64,000 nucleotides of DNA from Arsenicicoccus cauae (GTDB lineage Bacteria > Actinomycetota > Actinomycetes > Actinomycetales > Dermatophilaceae): positions 1 to 64,000 of the forward strand of contig NZ_WLVL01000017.1 in the NCBI RefSeq assembly GCF_009707125.1. Direction: 5' to 3'. Position 1 is the first letter of the stretch, and each line of letters begins with the position of its first letter. Below, in pieces: positions 7,720 to 15,987 of this stretch. Below the pieces are notes generated by a model, which made no database searches, was not told the DNA's origin, and worked only from the letters and a program-made list of their open reading frames with translations. The position numbers were made by a program, and so were the translations under genes.

Positions 7720-9078
7720 CTACGAGAGGGCGGGGCCGACCAGACCGGCGGCCAGCGTCGCGCCGGACGCCGGGTCGATCACGAGGAAGGCCCCCGTGGC
7801 CCGGTCGTCGAGGTAGTCGTCGACCGCCACCGGCTCGGCCAGCCGCAGCTCGACGCGCGCGATGTCGTTGAGCTGCACGGGAGCTCCGGGCTCGACCCAC
7901 TTGAGGGAGTCGACGTCCCAGTGGTCCCCGACACTCGTGAGGATCCCGCGGGTCGTGCGCGTCCCCGCCTTGACCAGCACGCGCTGGCCGGGCGTGGCCG
8001 GGCGCTCGTCGAGCCAGCACACGGTCCCGCCGATCTGCTGCACCGCGCGAGGGGCGGACGCCACCGAGGACAGCACCGAGCCACGGCCCACGTCGAGCTC
8101 GTCGCGCAGCCGCACCGTCACCGACTCCCCCGCACCCGCGACCTGAGCCGGCCCGGCCGGGGTGTCGATGGCCGTCACGACGCTCGTGAGCCCCCCTGGG
8201 GTCACGGCGATCTCGTCACCGACGGCGACCCGGCCCGAGGCGATCCGGCCGGCCAGCCCCCGGTAGTCCGGGTGCTCCGCGGTCCGGGGACGGATCACCA
8301 GCTGCACCGGCAGCCGCAGCGGGCGGTCGACCTCGGCCGCCGCGTCGTGGAGGTCCTCGAGGAGGGTGAGCAGCGGCGGCCCGGCATACCAGCGGGGCAC
8401 GTCCGGCGAGCCGACCGGCTCGGAGCTCACGACGCCCTCGCCCGTGAGCGCGGAGATCGGCACGATCCGCACGTCCCCGAGGCCGAGGCGCGTGGCGATG
8501 TCCGCGACCTCGCGGGCGACCTCCTCGAACCGCCCCTGGTCCCAGCCGATCGCGTCCATCTTGTTGAGCGCGACCACGACGTGCGGCACCCCCAGCAGGG
8601 CCATGACGGCCAGGTGGCGGCGGGTCTGCGCCAGGACGCCGTTGCGGACGTCGACGAGCACCAGCGCGGCGTCGGCGGTAGAGGCGCCGGTGACGGTGTT
8701 GCGGGTGTACTGCGTGTGGCCGGGGGTGTCGGCCAGCACGAAGCTGCGCCGCGGCGTCGTGAAGTAACGGTAGGCCACGTCGATGGTGATGCCCTGCTCG
8801 CGCTCGGAGCGCAGGCCGTCGGTCAGCAGCGCCAGGTCGACCTGCTCGGACCCGCGGCGTCGGCTGGCCGCCTCGATCGCGTCGTAGGTGTCCGCGAGGA
8901 TCGACTTGGTGTCGTGCAGCAACCGCCCGACGAGGGTGGACTTGCCGTCGTCGACGGACCCCGCGACGACCAGCCGCAGCTGGCGGCGGGTCGCGGCGAT
9001 CTCGTCAGTGATCTCGGTGGCCCCGGTGAGTTCGGTGACCCCGGAGACGTCGGCGGCGTCATACGTGCTCGTGCCCAT
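7720..9078 (-). CDS. cysN: Sulfate adenylyltransferase, GTPase subunit
   Basis: Large subunit of ATP sulfurylase, coupling GTP hydrolysis to APS formation with CysD. About 452 aa with EF-Tu-like motifs: P-loop GSVDDGKST (about 40-48), switch region around EREQGITIDVAYRYF, DTPGHTQY, NKMD and SALTGEG, followed by two beta-barrel domains. There is no fused APS kinase at the C-terminus; that is the separate cysC two genes upstream. The start codon overlaps the cysD stop by one base (TGATG). It is the last gene of the six-gene sulfur operon and ends 3 bp from the convergent DUF2231 stop, leaving no room for a dedicated terminator. Confidence 0.96.
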   Translation of the reverse strand: MGTSTYDAADVSGVTELTGATEITDEIAATRRQLRLVVAGSVDDGKSTLVGRLLHDTKSILADTYDAIEAASRRRGSEQVDLALLTDGLRSEREQGITIDVAYRYFTTPRRSFVLADTPGHTQYTRNTVTGASTADAALVLVDVRNGVLAQTRRHLAVMALLGVPHVVVALNKMDAIGWDQGRFEEVAREVADIATRLGLGDVRIVPISALTGEGVVSSEPVGSPDVPRWYAGPPLLTLLEDLHDAAAEVDRPLRLPVQLVIRPRTAEHPDYRGLAGRIASGRVAVGDEIAVTPGGLTSVVTAIDTPAGPAQVAGAGESVTVRLRDELDVGRGSVLSSVASAPRAVQQIGGTVCWLDERPATPGQRVLVKAGTRTTRGILTSVGDHWDVDSLKWVEPGAPVQLNDIARVELRLAEPVAVDDYLDDRATGAFLVIDPASGATLAAGLVGPALS

Positions 9079-9998
9079 CAGAAGTAGCCCTCTCGCTTGC
9101 GGTCCTCCATGGCGGCCTCGGAGAGGCGGTCGTCGGCGCGCGTCGCGCCGCGCTCGGTGAGCCGGCTGATCGACACCTCGGCGATCACCTCCGCGATGGT
9201 CGCGGCGGTGGAGTCGACGGCGCCCGTGCAGGATCCGTCCCCGACCGTGCGGTAGCGGACGCTGCGCCGCTCGACCCGCTCGCCGCTGCGGGGCCCGCCC
9301 CAGGGGCCGCTGGTCATCCACATGCCGTCGCGGGCATAGACGTCGCGGTCGTGCGCGTAGTAGATCGACGGGAGCTCGACGCCCTCGCGCTCGATGTAGT
9401 GCCACACGTCGAGCTCGGTCCAGTTGGACAGGGGGAAGACGCGGGTGTGCTCGCCCGGCGCGTGGCGGCCGTTGTAGACCTGCCACAGCTCAGGACGCTG
9501 GGTGCGCGGGTCCCAGCCGCCGAAGGCGTCGCGGATCGAGAAGACGCGCTCCTTGGCGCGAGCGCGGTCCTCGTCGCGGCGCGCGCCGCCGAGGACGGCG
9601 TCGAAGCGGTGGTCGCTGATGGAGTCGAGCAGCGGGATCGTCTGCAGGGGGTTGCGGGTGCCGTCGGGGCGCTCGGTGAGCCGGCCGTCGGCGAGCCACT
9701 GCTCGACATGCGCGACGACGAGCTGCAGGCCGTGCCGGGCGACGACGCGGTCGCGGAAGTCGATGACCTCCGGGAAGTTGTGGCCCGTGTCGACGTGCAG
9801 CAGCGTGATCGGCAGCGGCGCCGGCGCGAGCGCCTTGAGCGCCAGGTGCAGCAGCACGGCCGAGTCCTTGCCGCCGCTGAAGAGCAGCGCGGGGCGGTCG
9901 AACTCGGCCACCACCTCGCGGATGATCTGGATCCCCTCGGCCTCGAGGGAGTCCAGGGTGGTGAGCGTCCGGGGTGCGCTGGCCAGGGTGGTCGTCAT
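9078..9998 (-). CDS. cysD: Sulfate adenylyltransferase subunit 2
   Basis: 306 aa PP-loop ATP pyrophosphatase that adenylylates sulfate to APS with CysN. The PP motif SGGKDS is at 41-46; other family blocks are HVDTGHNFPEVI, GGARRDEDRARAKER, FPLSNWTELDVW and the C-terminal RYRTVGDGSCTGAV and DRKREGYF. The ATG overlaps the cysC stop as ATGA, suggesting translational coupling. Confidence 0.97.
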   Translation of the reverse strand: MTTTLASAPRTLTTLDSLEAEGIQIIREVVAEFDRPALLFSGGKDSAVLLHLALKALAPAPLPITLLHVDTGHNFPEVIDFRDRVVARHGLQLVVAHVEQWLADGRLTERPDGTRNPLQTIPLLDSISDHRFDAVLGGARRDEDRARAKERVFSIRDAFGGWDPRTQRPELWQVYNGRHAPGEHTRVFPLSNWTELDVWHYIEREGVELPSIYYAHDRDVYARDGMWMTSGPWGGPRSGERVERRSVRYRTVGDGSCTGAVDSTAATIAEVIAEVSISRLTERGATRADDRLSEAAMEDRKREGYF

Positions 9999-10528
9999 CG
10001 GATCCCCTTGTCGGTGAGCAGGGTTCGGAGGGCGGAGACGGAGTCCCCCACCTCCTGGTCGGTCGTGTCCAGCCGTATGTCGGGAGCCTCGGGCGGCTCG
10101 TAGGGGTCACCGACACCCGTCAGGGTGGTGACCTCGCCACGGGCGGCGGCGGCGTAGAGCCCCTTGACGTCGCGGCGGGCGCACTCGTCGACGGGCGTGG
10201 CGACGTGCGCCTCCAGGTAGGGCACCCCGGCGGCCTCGTGGTCGGCGCGGACGGCGGCGCGGGTGGCGGCGTACGGCGCGATGACCGGCACGAGGGCGAG
10301 GACGCCGTTGCGGGCGAGCAGCCGCGCGACGTAGGCGACGCGCTGCACGTGCGTGTCCCGGTCCTCGCGCGAGAAGCCCAGCCCCGCCGACAGGTTGGTG
10401 CGGATCTCGTCGCCGTCGAGCACCTCGACGCGGCGGCCGTCCGCGCGCAGGTCGCGTGCGAGGGCCTCGGCGATCGTCGACTTGCCGGCGCCGGACAGCC
10501 CGGTCAGCCACAGCGTCGCGCCGCTCAC
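9995..10528 (-). CDS. cysC: Adenylyl-sulfate (APS) kinase
   Basis: Phosphorylates APS to PAPS. 177 aa with P-loop GLSGAGKST (10-18), DGDEIRTNLSAGLGFSREDRD, RVAYVARLLARNG, APYAATR and a KGLYAAAARGE lid region. The GTG start (10528) overlaps the cysH stop as GTGA. A kinase beside an Fe-S-type APS reductase is a little redundant for assimilation; PAPS may serve sulfotransfer or be a second substrate. The family assignment is firm. Confidence 0.95.
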   Translation of the reverse strand: MSGATLWLTGLSGAGKSTIAEALARDLRADGRRVEVLDGDEIRTNLSAGLGFSREDRDTHVQRVAYVARLLARNGVLALVPVIAPYAATRAAVRADHEAAGVPYLEAHVATPVDECARRDVKGLYAAAARGEVTTLTGVGDPYEPPEAPDIRLDTTDQEVGDSVSALRTLLTDKGIR

Positions 10529-11232
10529 AGCTGGATCCCGCACTCGATCTTGGCGGTGCCGCTCCAGCGCCCGGCGCGCGCGTCCTCGCCAGGGGCGACC
10601 CGGCGGGTGCACGGCGCGCACCCGATCGACGGGTAACCGCGGTCGAGCAGCGGGTTGCGGACGACGTCGTGGCGCTGCGCGTAGTCGGCGACGTCCTGGT
10701 CGGTCCAGCTCGCGAGCGGGGCGACCTTGACGATCAGCCGGCGCTCGTCGAAGCCGATCACCGGGGTGTCGCGGCGGGTCGGCGACTGGACGCGGCGCAC
10801 GCCCGTGGCCCAGGCCTCGAGCTCGCCGAGGGCGTCGTCGAGCGGGTGGGTCTTGCGCAGCGCGCAGCACAGGTCGGGGTCGCGGTCGTGCAGGGCGGCG
10901 CCATACTCGGCGTCCTGCTCGGGGACCGTCTGGGCGGGGGTCAGCGTGATGACGTCCAGCCGCGTGCGCCGGACCGTCTCGTCGCGGGTCGCCAGGGTCT
11001 CGGGGAAGTGGTAGCCGGTGTCGAGGAAGTAGAGCCGGGTGCCGGGCGCGACCTGGTCGACCAGGTGGGCGAGGATGCCGTCCTGCATCGAGCCGGCGAC
11101 GGCCCAGTGCTCGCCGAACTCCCCTGCCGCCCAGGCGACCACGTCGTGGGCCGAGAGGGTCTCGAGGTGGGCGGCGTCGCGCTCGACGAGCTCGCGCAGC
11201 TCCTCCTCGGCGCGCAGCGTCGTGAGGCTCAT
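10525..11232 (-). CDS. cysH: APS reductase (thioredoxin-dependent, 4Fe-4S type)
   Basis: Reduces adenylyl sulfate to sulfite. 235 aa with SMQDGILAHLV in place of the PP-loop, LDTGYHFPET, and two cysteine pairs, CC (about residue 121) and CAPC (about 204), which ligate the 4Fe-4S cluster and mark APS rather than PAPS specificity. The catalytic cysteine sits in the C-terminal KIECGIQL; most homologues have ECGLH, so the residue after the motif is Q instead of H here. ATG overlaps the preceding stop (ATGA). Confidence 0.94.
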   Translation of the reverse strand: MSLTTLRAEEELRELVERDAAHLETLSAHDVVAWAAGEFGEHWAVAGSMQDGILAHLVDQVAPGTRLYFLDTGYHFPETLATRDETVRRTRLDVITLTPAQTVPEQDAEYGAALHDRDPDLCCALRKTHPLDDALGELEAWATGVRRVQSPTRRDTPVIGFDERRLIVKVAPLASWTDQDVADYAQRHDVVRNPLLDRGYPSIGCAPCTRRVAPGEDARAGRWSGTAKIECGIQL

Positions 11233-11462
11233 GACGTCGCGCCCTCGCCGCCGGCCACGCCTGCGCCGGCGACCCGCGCCCCGGCGATGCCCTCGTGGGA
11301 GAGCCCGACGAACCGCACGACGAAGACACGCGTGCAGTCCAGGCAGCGCCAGGCGCCGCGCGGCTCCTCGACCGGTCGCAGGTCCTCCTCGGCGCAGTAG
11401 GGGCAGTGCATGACCGCGGCCCGCTGGGCACCGTCCGCTCCGGGCACGTGCGTGCCGCTCAC
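11229..11462 (-). CDS. Small zinc-ribbon-like protein between sir and cysH
   Basis: 77 aa from the GTG that overlaps the sir stop (GTGA). Two CxxC pairs, CPYC and CLDC, in MHCPYCAEEDLRPVEEP...WRCLDCTRVFVVRFVGL form a rubredoxin/zinc-ribbon knuckle; the remainder is Ala/Gly-rich. Small genes of this kind sit at the same operon position in many actinomycetes. The role is unknown; an Fe- or Zn-binding partner of the sulfite or APS reductase is a reasonable guess. It is translationally coupled on both sides. Confidence 0.8.
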   Translation of the reverse strand: MSGTHVPGADGAQRAAVMHCPYCAEEDLRPVEEPRGAWRCLDCTRVFVVRFVGLSHEGIAGARVAGAGVAGGEGATS

Positions 11463-13144
11463 GACAGCGCCTCGTCGTCCACGCGGATCGTCCACTGCGC
11501 GAACGTCTCGTCGCCCTGGCGGTCGGCGACATACCGCCGCACGACCCGCTCGACGTAGTCACCCAGCTCGGCCTCGGTGACCTTGTGGCCGCGGATCTTG
11601 CGACCGAAGCCCGCCTCCGCGCCGAGCTGGCCGCCGAGGTGCACCTGGTAACCGGGGACCCGGTTGCCGTCGGCGTCGCGGACGATCTGCCCCTTGAGCC
11701 CGATGTCCGAGGTCTGGATGCGGGCGCACGAGTTGGGGCAGCCGTTGAGGCTGATCCCGACGGGCTGGCCGAGCTGCGGCTCGACGTCCGCGAGGCGCGT
11801 CTCGAGGTCCTCGACGAGGGCGGTGGCGCGGTCCTTGGTGTCGACGATCGCGAGCTTGCAGAACTCGATCCCGGTGCACGCCATGGTGCCTCGGCGCCAG
11901 GCGCTCGGGCGGGCCGGCAGACCCAGGGCGTCCAGGTCGGTGACCAGCGCCTCGGCCTGGGCGGGGTCGACGTCGAGGACGACGACCTTCTGCAGGGGGG
12001 TGAAGGCGATCCGGCCGCCGCCGTGGCGCTCCACCGCGTCGGCGAGGCCGCGCAGCGTGGTGCCGCGCACGCGGCCCACGATCGGGGTGACGCCGACGTA
12101 GACGCGGCCGTCCTTCTGCTCGTGGATGCCGACGTGGTCGATCGGCGCGCGGGGCGCCTCGGCGGCGGGGCCGTCGACGAGCGAGCGGTGGAGGTACTCC
12201 CCCTCCAGGACCTCGCGGAAGCGCGCGGCGCCCCAGTCGGCCATGAGGTACTTGAGGCGGGCGCGGTTGCGCAGCCGGCGGTAGCCGTAGTCGCGGAAGA
12301 TCGCGCAGACGCCCTCCCACACCTCGGGGATCTCCTCGAGCGGGACCCAGGCGCCAAGGCGCTGCGCGAAGTGGGCGCTGGTGGACAGGCCGCCGCCGAC
12401 GAGCAGGTCGAAGCCCGGGCCGTGCTCGGGGTGCACGACGCCGACGAAGGACACGTCGTTGATCTCGGGGACGGTGTCCCACTGCCAGGAGATCGCGGTC
12501 TTGAACTTGCGGGGCAGGTTGGACAGCTCGGGGTTGCCGATGTAGCGCCGCTTGATCTCCAGGATGGCGGGCGTCGGGTCCACCAGCTCGGCCGCCGCGA
12601 TGCCGGCGACGGGTGACCCGAGGATGGCGCGGGGCACGTCCCCGCAGGCCTCGGTCGTCGACAGTCCGGCCTCCTCCAGGGCGCTCCAGATCGCGGGGAC
12701 GTCCTCGATGCGGACCCAGTGGAGCTGGATGTTCTGCCGGTCGGTGACGTCGGCGGTGCCACGCCCGTAGCGCTCGGACACGTCGGCGATGGCGCGGAGC
12801 TGGCGCACGGTGAGCGCCTGACCATCCACGCGGATCCGCATCATGAAGTACTCGTCGTCGAGCTCGTGCGGCTCGAGCGTGGCCGTGCGCCCACCGTCGA
12901 TGCCGGGACGGCGCTGGGTGTAGAGCCCCCACCAGCGGAACCGCCCGCGCAGGTCGTCGCTCGGGATGGACGCGAATCCCTCACGGGCGTAGGTCTGCTC
13001 GATCCGCTCACGCACGGCCAAGGGGTCCTCGGTGGCCTTGAACTCCTCGTTGTGGTTGAGCGGCTCGCGGTGCCCGAGCGCCCACTGGCCCTCGTTGTCC
13101 CCGCCGGCGCGGGGCCGAGCGGCACGCGTGGTGGTGGTCGTCAT
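11459..13144 (-). CDS. sir: Ferredoxin-dependent sulfite reductase
   Basis: 561 aa, reduces sulfite to sulfide with six electrons from ferredoxin using sirohaem coupled to a 4Fe-4S cluster. The four cluster/sirohaem cysteines are in ACTGIEFCKLA (about 421) and NGCPNSCAR (about 466). Two nitrite/sulfite reductase half-domain repeats are visible (GRGTADVTDRQNIQLHW; GRIAFTPLQKVVVLDV). It resembles mycobacterial SirA/NirA; the context with cysH-cysDNC decides for sulfite. A strong Shine-Dalgarno (GGAGAGGACC) precedes the ATG. It is the first structural gene of the operon, 198 nt downstream of the leader peptide. Confidence 0.95.
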   Translation of the reverse strand: MTTTTTRAARPRAGGDNEGQWALGHREPLNHNEEFKATEDPLAVRERIEQTYAREGFASIPSDDLRGRFRWWGLYTQRRPGIDGGRTATLEPHELDDEYFMMRIRVDGQALTVRQLRAIADVSERYGRGTADVTDRQNIQLHWVRIEDVPAIWSALEEAGLSTTEACGDVPRAILGSPVAGIAAAELVDPTPAILEIKRRYIGNPELSNLPRKFKTAISWQWDTVPEINDVSFVGVVHPEHGPGFDLLVGGGLSTSAHFAQRLGAWVPLEEIPEVWEGVCAIFRDYGYRRLRNRARLKYLMADWGAARFREVLEGEYLHRSLVDGPAAEAPRAPIDHVGIHEQKDGRVYVGVTPIVGRVRGTTLRGLADAVERHGGGRIAFTPLQKVVVLDVDPAQAEALVTDLDALGLPARPSAWRRGTMACTGIEFCKLAIVDTKDRATALVEDLETRLADVEPQLGQPVGISLNGCPNSCARIQTSDIGLKGQIVRDADGNRVPGYQVHLGGQLGAEAGFGRKIRGHKVTEAELGDYVERVVRRYVADRQGDETFAQWTIRVDDEALS

Positions 13145-13215
13145 CTGGGGTCCTCTCCGGGCGGTATGACGAGGCGGGTCGTCGTAGGGCGTGCCGGGGG
13201 TCCGGCGGGTGGCGG

Positions 13216-13239
13216 GACGGGCCCGGGTGCGGGCCCGTC
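13216..13239 (-). terminator. Attenuator-like hairpin in the sir leader
   Basis: GACGGGCCCG (13216-13225) and CGGGCCCGTC (13230-13239) are a perfect 10-bp stem with a 4-nt loop. It lies between the cysteine leader peptide and the sir start, where a transcription or translation attenuator would be expected. There is no T-tract. The regulatory role is inferred from position. Confidence 0.45.
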
Positions 13240-13342
13240 GGCGGGGCAGGGTGGGTGGTCGAGCTGGTGGCGTCGGGACCCAAGGTCGGCGCCCGGTCGC
13301 GGGGGTGGGCCGTGCAGGGCACCTGCGCCGCGTCGCGCGCGG

Positions 13343-13402
13343 TCAGCGGCCGGGACAGCTCGTCGCGCCCAGCCGACACAGGTCCACGTGACGTCGCGTC
13401 AC
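13343..13402 (-). CDS. Cysteine leader peptide of the sulfur operon
   Basis: Read from GTG 13402 the peptide is MTRRHVDLCRLGATSCPGR (19 aa). This matches the actinobacterial leader-peptide type HVDLCR-x-x-[SA]-x-x-C found before sulfur and cysteine genes. An in-frame ATG at 13426 would give 27 aa (MASTEFHAV plus the above). Two cysteine codons near the end would let ribosome stalling report cysteine or charged tRNA-Cys supply. There is no clear ribosome binding site, which fits leaderless translation. It lies 198 nt upstream of sir with an intervening perfect hairpin. Confidence 0.75.
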   Translation of the reverse strand: MTRRHVDLCRLGATSCPGR

Positions 13403-13478
13403 GGCGTGGAACTCGGTGCTGGCCATGACACGACCATGCCACAGAGCAGCGCGCCATGCATAACGCAGCCCGCCCTTA

Positions 13479-13499
13479 CGGATAACGTCTCATTATCCG
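13479..13499. promoter_or_regulatory. 21-bp palindrome upstream of the sulfur operon
   Basis: CGGATAA-cgtctca-TTATCCG: perfect 7-bp arms around a 7-bp spacer, in an unusually AT-rich patch 50-75 bp upstream of the leader peptide. The position suits a repressor or activator operator of the sulfur operon. The size and symmetry are typical of a dimeric helix-turn-helix regulator. The cognate factor is not in the window. Confidence 0.5.
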
Positions 13500-13516
13500 A
13501 GCATCGCTCCCGGGCA

Positions 13517-13565
13517 GCAACGGGGACGTTCGTGCCCGCGAGGCGAGCACGAACGTCCCCGTTGC
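13517..13565. terminator. Family B palindrome, terminator of the osmoprotectant operon
   Basis: Perfect 19-nt arms (13517-13535, 13547-13565) with core GGGGACGTTCGTGC...GCACGAACGTCCCC and an 11-nt loop. It sits 28 bp beyond the stop of the substrate-binding protein gene and before the sulfur-operon operator. Two relatives are at 37115-37163 and, inside pabB, 47699-47737. Confidence 0.75.
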
Positions 13566-13592
13566 GCCGAGCGGGGGTCGGCCGAGTGGGGG

Positions 13593-14528
13593 TCAGGCCA
13601 GCGAGTTGGCCTTGAGCCACTCGTCCGCCACGTCGGCGGGCTTCTGGTGATCCACCGAGACCTTCTTGAGCAGGTCGGTCAGGGCCTGCGTGTCCAGCTT
13701 GGCGGAGACGGCGTCGAGCGCGCCCTTGGCCGTGCCGTCGAGCTTGCCCTTGACCGCGAGGGGCAGGACGTTCTGCGCGGCGAAGAAGTTCTGGGGGTCC
13801 TCGAGCACCTGGAAGTCGTTGACCTGGATGGCCGGGTCGGTGGTGAAGATGTTGGCCAGGTCCACCTGGCCGTTCTTGAGGCCCTGCACGGCGAGCGGAC
13901 CGCCGGCGTCGAGCTTGCGGAACTGCTTGAACGTCAGGCCATAGGTCTTTTCGAGACCCGGGATGCCGTAGGACCGCGACTGCCACTCGGCGGGACCGCC
14001 GATCGTGAGCTGCTCCGACTTGCCCTTGAGGTCGGCGATGGACGTCACGCCCAGCTCCTGGGCCTTGGCCTTGGTCATCACGACCGCATCCTTGTCCTCG
14101 GCCTTGGCCGGCTGCAGGACCTCCAGGTGAGAGGGGAGCGCCGCCTTGAGCTCGGTGAGGATCGCGTCGGAGGTCTGCGCCTTCGCGTCCTTGTTGAAGT
14201 AGCGGTCTAGCGCGCCGGAGTACTCCGGGATCACGTCGATCGAGCCGTCCTTGAGCGCGGGGATGTAGGTCTCGCGCGAGCCGATGCCGAGCTTGGTGTC
14301 GACCTGCACGCCCTTGGCCTTGAGGGCACCGGCATACAGCTCGGCAAGGAGCTTGGACTCGGGGAAGTCGGCCGAGCCGACGGTCACGCCCGCTCCGCCG
14401 GACCCGCCCGCGGCGGAGCTCGCGGCGGACGAGCCGGTGGCGAGGGGGTCGTTGCCGCCGCCGCCGCAGGCGGACAGCCCGAGGGCGAGGACGACGCCCG
14501 TGGCCAGGGTGAGGGTGGTGCGCGTCAT
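13593..14528 (-). CDS. Glycine betaine/osmoprotectant ABC transporter, substrate-binding lipoprotein
   Basis: 311 aa. A lipoprotein signal peptide with lipobox LSAC (Cys21) is followed by a Ser/Gly linker and an OpuAC/OpuBC-type binding domain: VTVGSADFPESKLLAELYAGAL, GSRETYIPALKDGSIDVIPEYSGAL, DLKGKSEQLTIGGPAEWQSR and GQVDLANIFTTDPAI. Membrane-anchored, it delivers quaternary amines to the two permeases encoded upstream. TCCTCC just before the ATG (minus-strand GGAGGA) sets the start. Last gene of a four-gene operon. Confidence 0.92.
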   Translation of the reverse strand: MTRTTLTLATGVVLALGLSACGGGGNDPLATGSSAASSAAGGSGGAGVTVGSADFPESKLLAELYAGALKAKGVQVDTKLGIGSRETYIPALKDGSIDVIPEYSGALDRYFNKDAKAQTSDAILTELKAALPSHLEVLQPAKAEDKDAVVMTKAKAQELGVTSIADLKGKSEQLTIGGPAEWQSRSYGIPGLEKTYGLTFKQFRKLDAGGPLAVQGLKNGQVDLANIFTTDPAIQVNDFQVLEDPQNFFAAQNVLPLAVKGKLDGTAKGALDAVSAKLDTQALTDLLKKVSVDHQKPADVADEWLKANSLA

Positions 14529-14548
14529 GGTGGTCTCCTCCAGATGGG

Positions 14549-15343
14549 TCACGCCGCAGACGCGGGCGTGCGGTCGGGGGTGGTCGTGCTGCCTGCGCCG
14601 TGGGTCGAGGTCGGGTCCGACGACTGTATGCCGCCTCGGCGCGCTCGTTCGCGACGGGAGGTCGTCGCGCCGGTCAGGCCGCGGGAGACGACGAGTCGCT
14701 GGACGAGGGTGAGGAGCAGGTCGACGGCGAGGGCCAGCAGCGCGACGAGGATGCCGCCCCCGGCCATCTGGGCGTAGTCGCGGGCCGCCTGCCCGTCGAT
14801 CAGGTAGCGCCCGAGGCCACCGATGGACACCGTGGCGGCGATGGTGGCGGTGGCGATGACCTGCATCGTCGCCGAGCGGAGGCCGGACATGATGAGCGGC
14901 ATCGCGCACGGGACCTCGACCTGGCGCAGGACCTGCGCGCCCGTCATACCCATCCCCTTGGCGGCGTCGCGGGCGGCGGGGTCGACCTGCTCGACCCCGC
15001 TGTAGGTGCCGGCGAGGATCGGGGGGATCGCGAGCACGACCAGGACGAGGACCACGGGGACGAGGAAGGCCGCGTCACCGTGCAGCCGGGGACCGAGCAG
15101 GATGATCGCGAGAAAGAGCAGGCCGAGGGTCGGGACCGAGCGGGCGCCGTTGAGCACGTTGACGACGGCGACCTTGCCCCGGCCGGTGTGGCCGATCCAC
15201 AGACCGAGGGGGATGGCGACCAGCGCCGCGAGCAGCACGGTCAGCGCGGTGTAGGCGAGGTGCTCGACGATGCGGGTGGGGATGCCGTCGGGACCGGACC
15301 AGTGGGTGGGGTCCGACAGCCAGGCGAGGAGCGAGGAGATCAT
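14549..15343 (-). CDS. Osmoprotectant ABC transporter permease (second)
   Basis: 264 aa, about five to six membrane helices with the BPD permease EAA-like loop RDAAKGMGMTGAQVLRQVEVPCAMPLIMSGLRSATMQV. Starts MISSLLAWLSDPTHW, as OpuBB/OpuCD relatives do. The C-terminal 40 residues are polar and low-complexity. The ATG overlaps the upstream permease stop by 4 nt (ATGA); 20 bp separate it from the lipoprotein gene. Works as a heterodimer with the other permease. Confidence 0.9.
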   Translation of the reverse strand: MISSLLAWLSDPTHWSGPDGIPTRIVEHLAYTALTVLLAALVAIPLGLWIGHTGRGKVAVVNVLNGARSVPTLGLLFLAIILLGPRLHGDAAFLVPVVLVLVVLAIPPILAGTYSGVEQVDPAARDAAKGMGMTGAQVLRQVEVPCAMPLIMSGLRSATMQVIATATIAATVSIGGLGRYLIDGQAARDYAQMAGGGILVALLALAVDLLLTLVQRLVVSRGLTGATTSRRERARRGGIQSSDPTSTHGAGSTTTPDRTPASAA

Positions 15344-15987
15344 GCGCGTGCCCCCGCCCCGCGGCGCCAGGGCGTGAGGGCCCGGGCAGCCAGGTTGATG
15401 ACCAGGTCGAAGAGGAAGGCCAGCAGCACGCACGCGACGATCCCGACGACGATCGGGTCCATGAAGCCGGTGGAGAAGCCGTCGGTGAACAGTGTGCCGA
15501 GCTGCGGCATCCCGATGAGGGCGGCGACGCTGACGATGGAGACGTTGCTGACGGCGGCGACGCGCAGACCGCTCGCGATGACGGGCACGGCGAGCGGGAG
15601 CTCGACGGTGAGCAGGCGGCGCACGCGGCCGATCCCCATGGCGGTGGCCGCCTGACGAACGTCGTCGGGGACCGAGCCGAGCCCGTCGACGACGGTGCGC
15701 ACGAGCAGGGCGACGGTGTAGAGGGTCATCGCGACCACGACGTTGACGGGGCTGACGATCTGGGTGCCGAGGATCAGCGGCATGAGGATGAACAGCGCGA
15801 GGGAGGGGATGGTGTAGAGCAGGCCCGAGCCGATGACGAGCGGCTGCCGGACCCATCCGTAGCGCGTGGCGAGCCAGCCGAGCGGCAGCGCGACGAGCAG
15901 CCCGATGACCAGCGGCAGCCCGGACAGCCACACGTGCTGCAGGGCGAGCTGCAGCACGTCCGTCAGGTTGTCGCGCAGCCAGGTCAT
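15340..15987 (-). CDS. Osmoprotectant ABC transporter permease (first)
   Basis: 215 aa with about six helices: MTWLRDNLTDVLQLALQHVWLSGLPLVIGLLVALPLGW, then LLYTIPSLALFILM and the cytoplasmic loop RQAATAMGIGRVRRLLTVELPLAVPVIASGLRVAAV. Both edges overlap the neighbouring genes by 4 nt, indicating coupled translation. Confidence 0.9.
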   Translation of the reverse strand: MTWLRDNLTDVLQLALQHVWLSGLPLVIGLLVALPLGWLATRYGWVRQPLVIGSGLLYTIPSLALFILMPLILGTQIVSPVNVVVAMTLYTVALLVRTVVDGLGSVPDDVRQAATAMGIGRVRRLLTVELPLAVPVIASGLRVAAVSNVSIVSVAALIGMPQLGTLFTDGFSTGFMDPIVVGIVACVLLAFLFDLVINLAARALTPWRRGAGARA

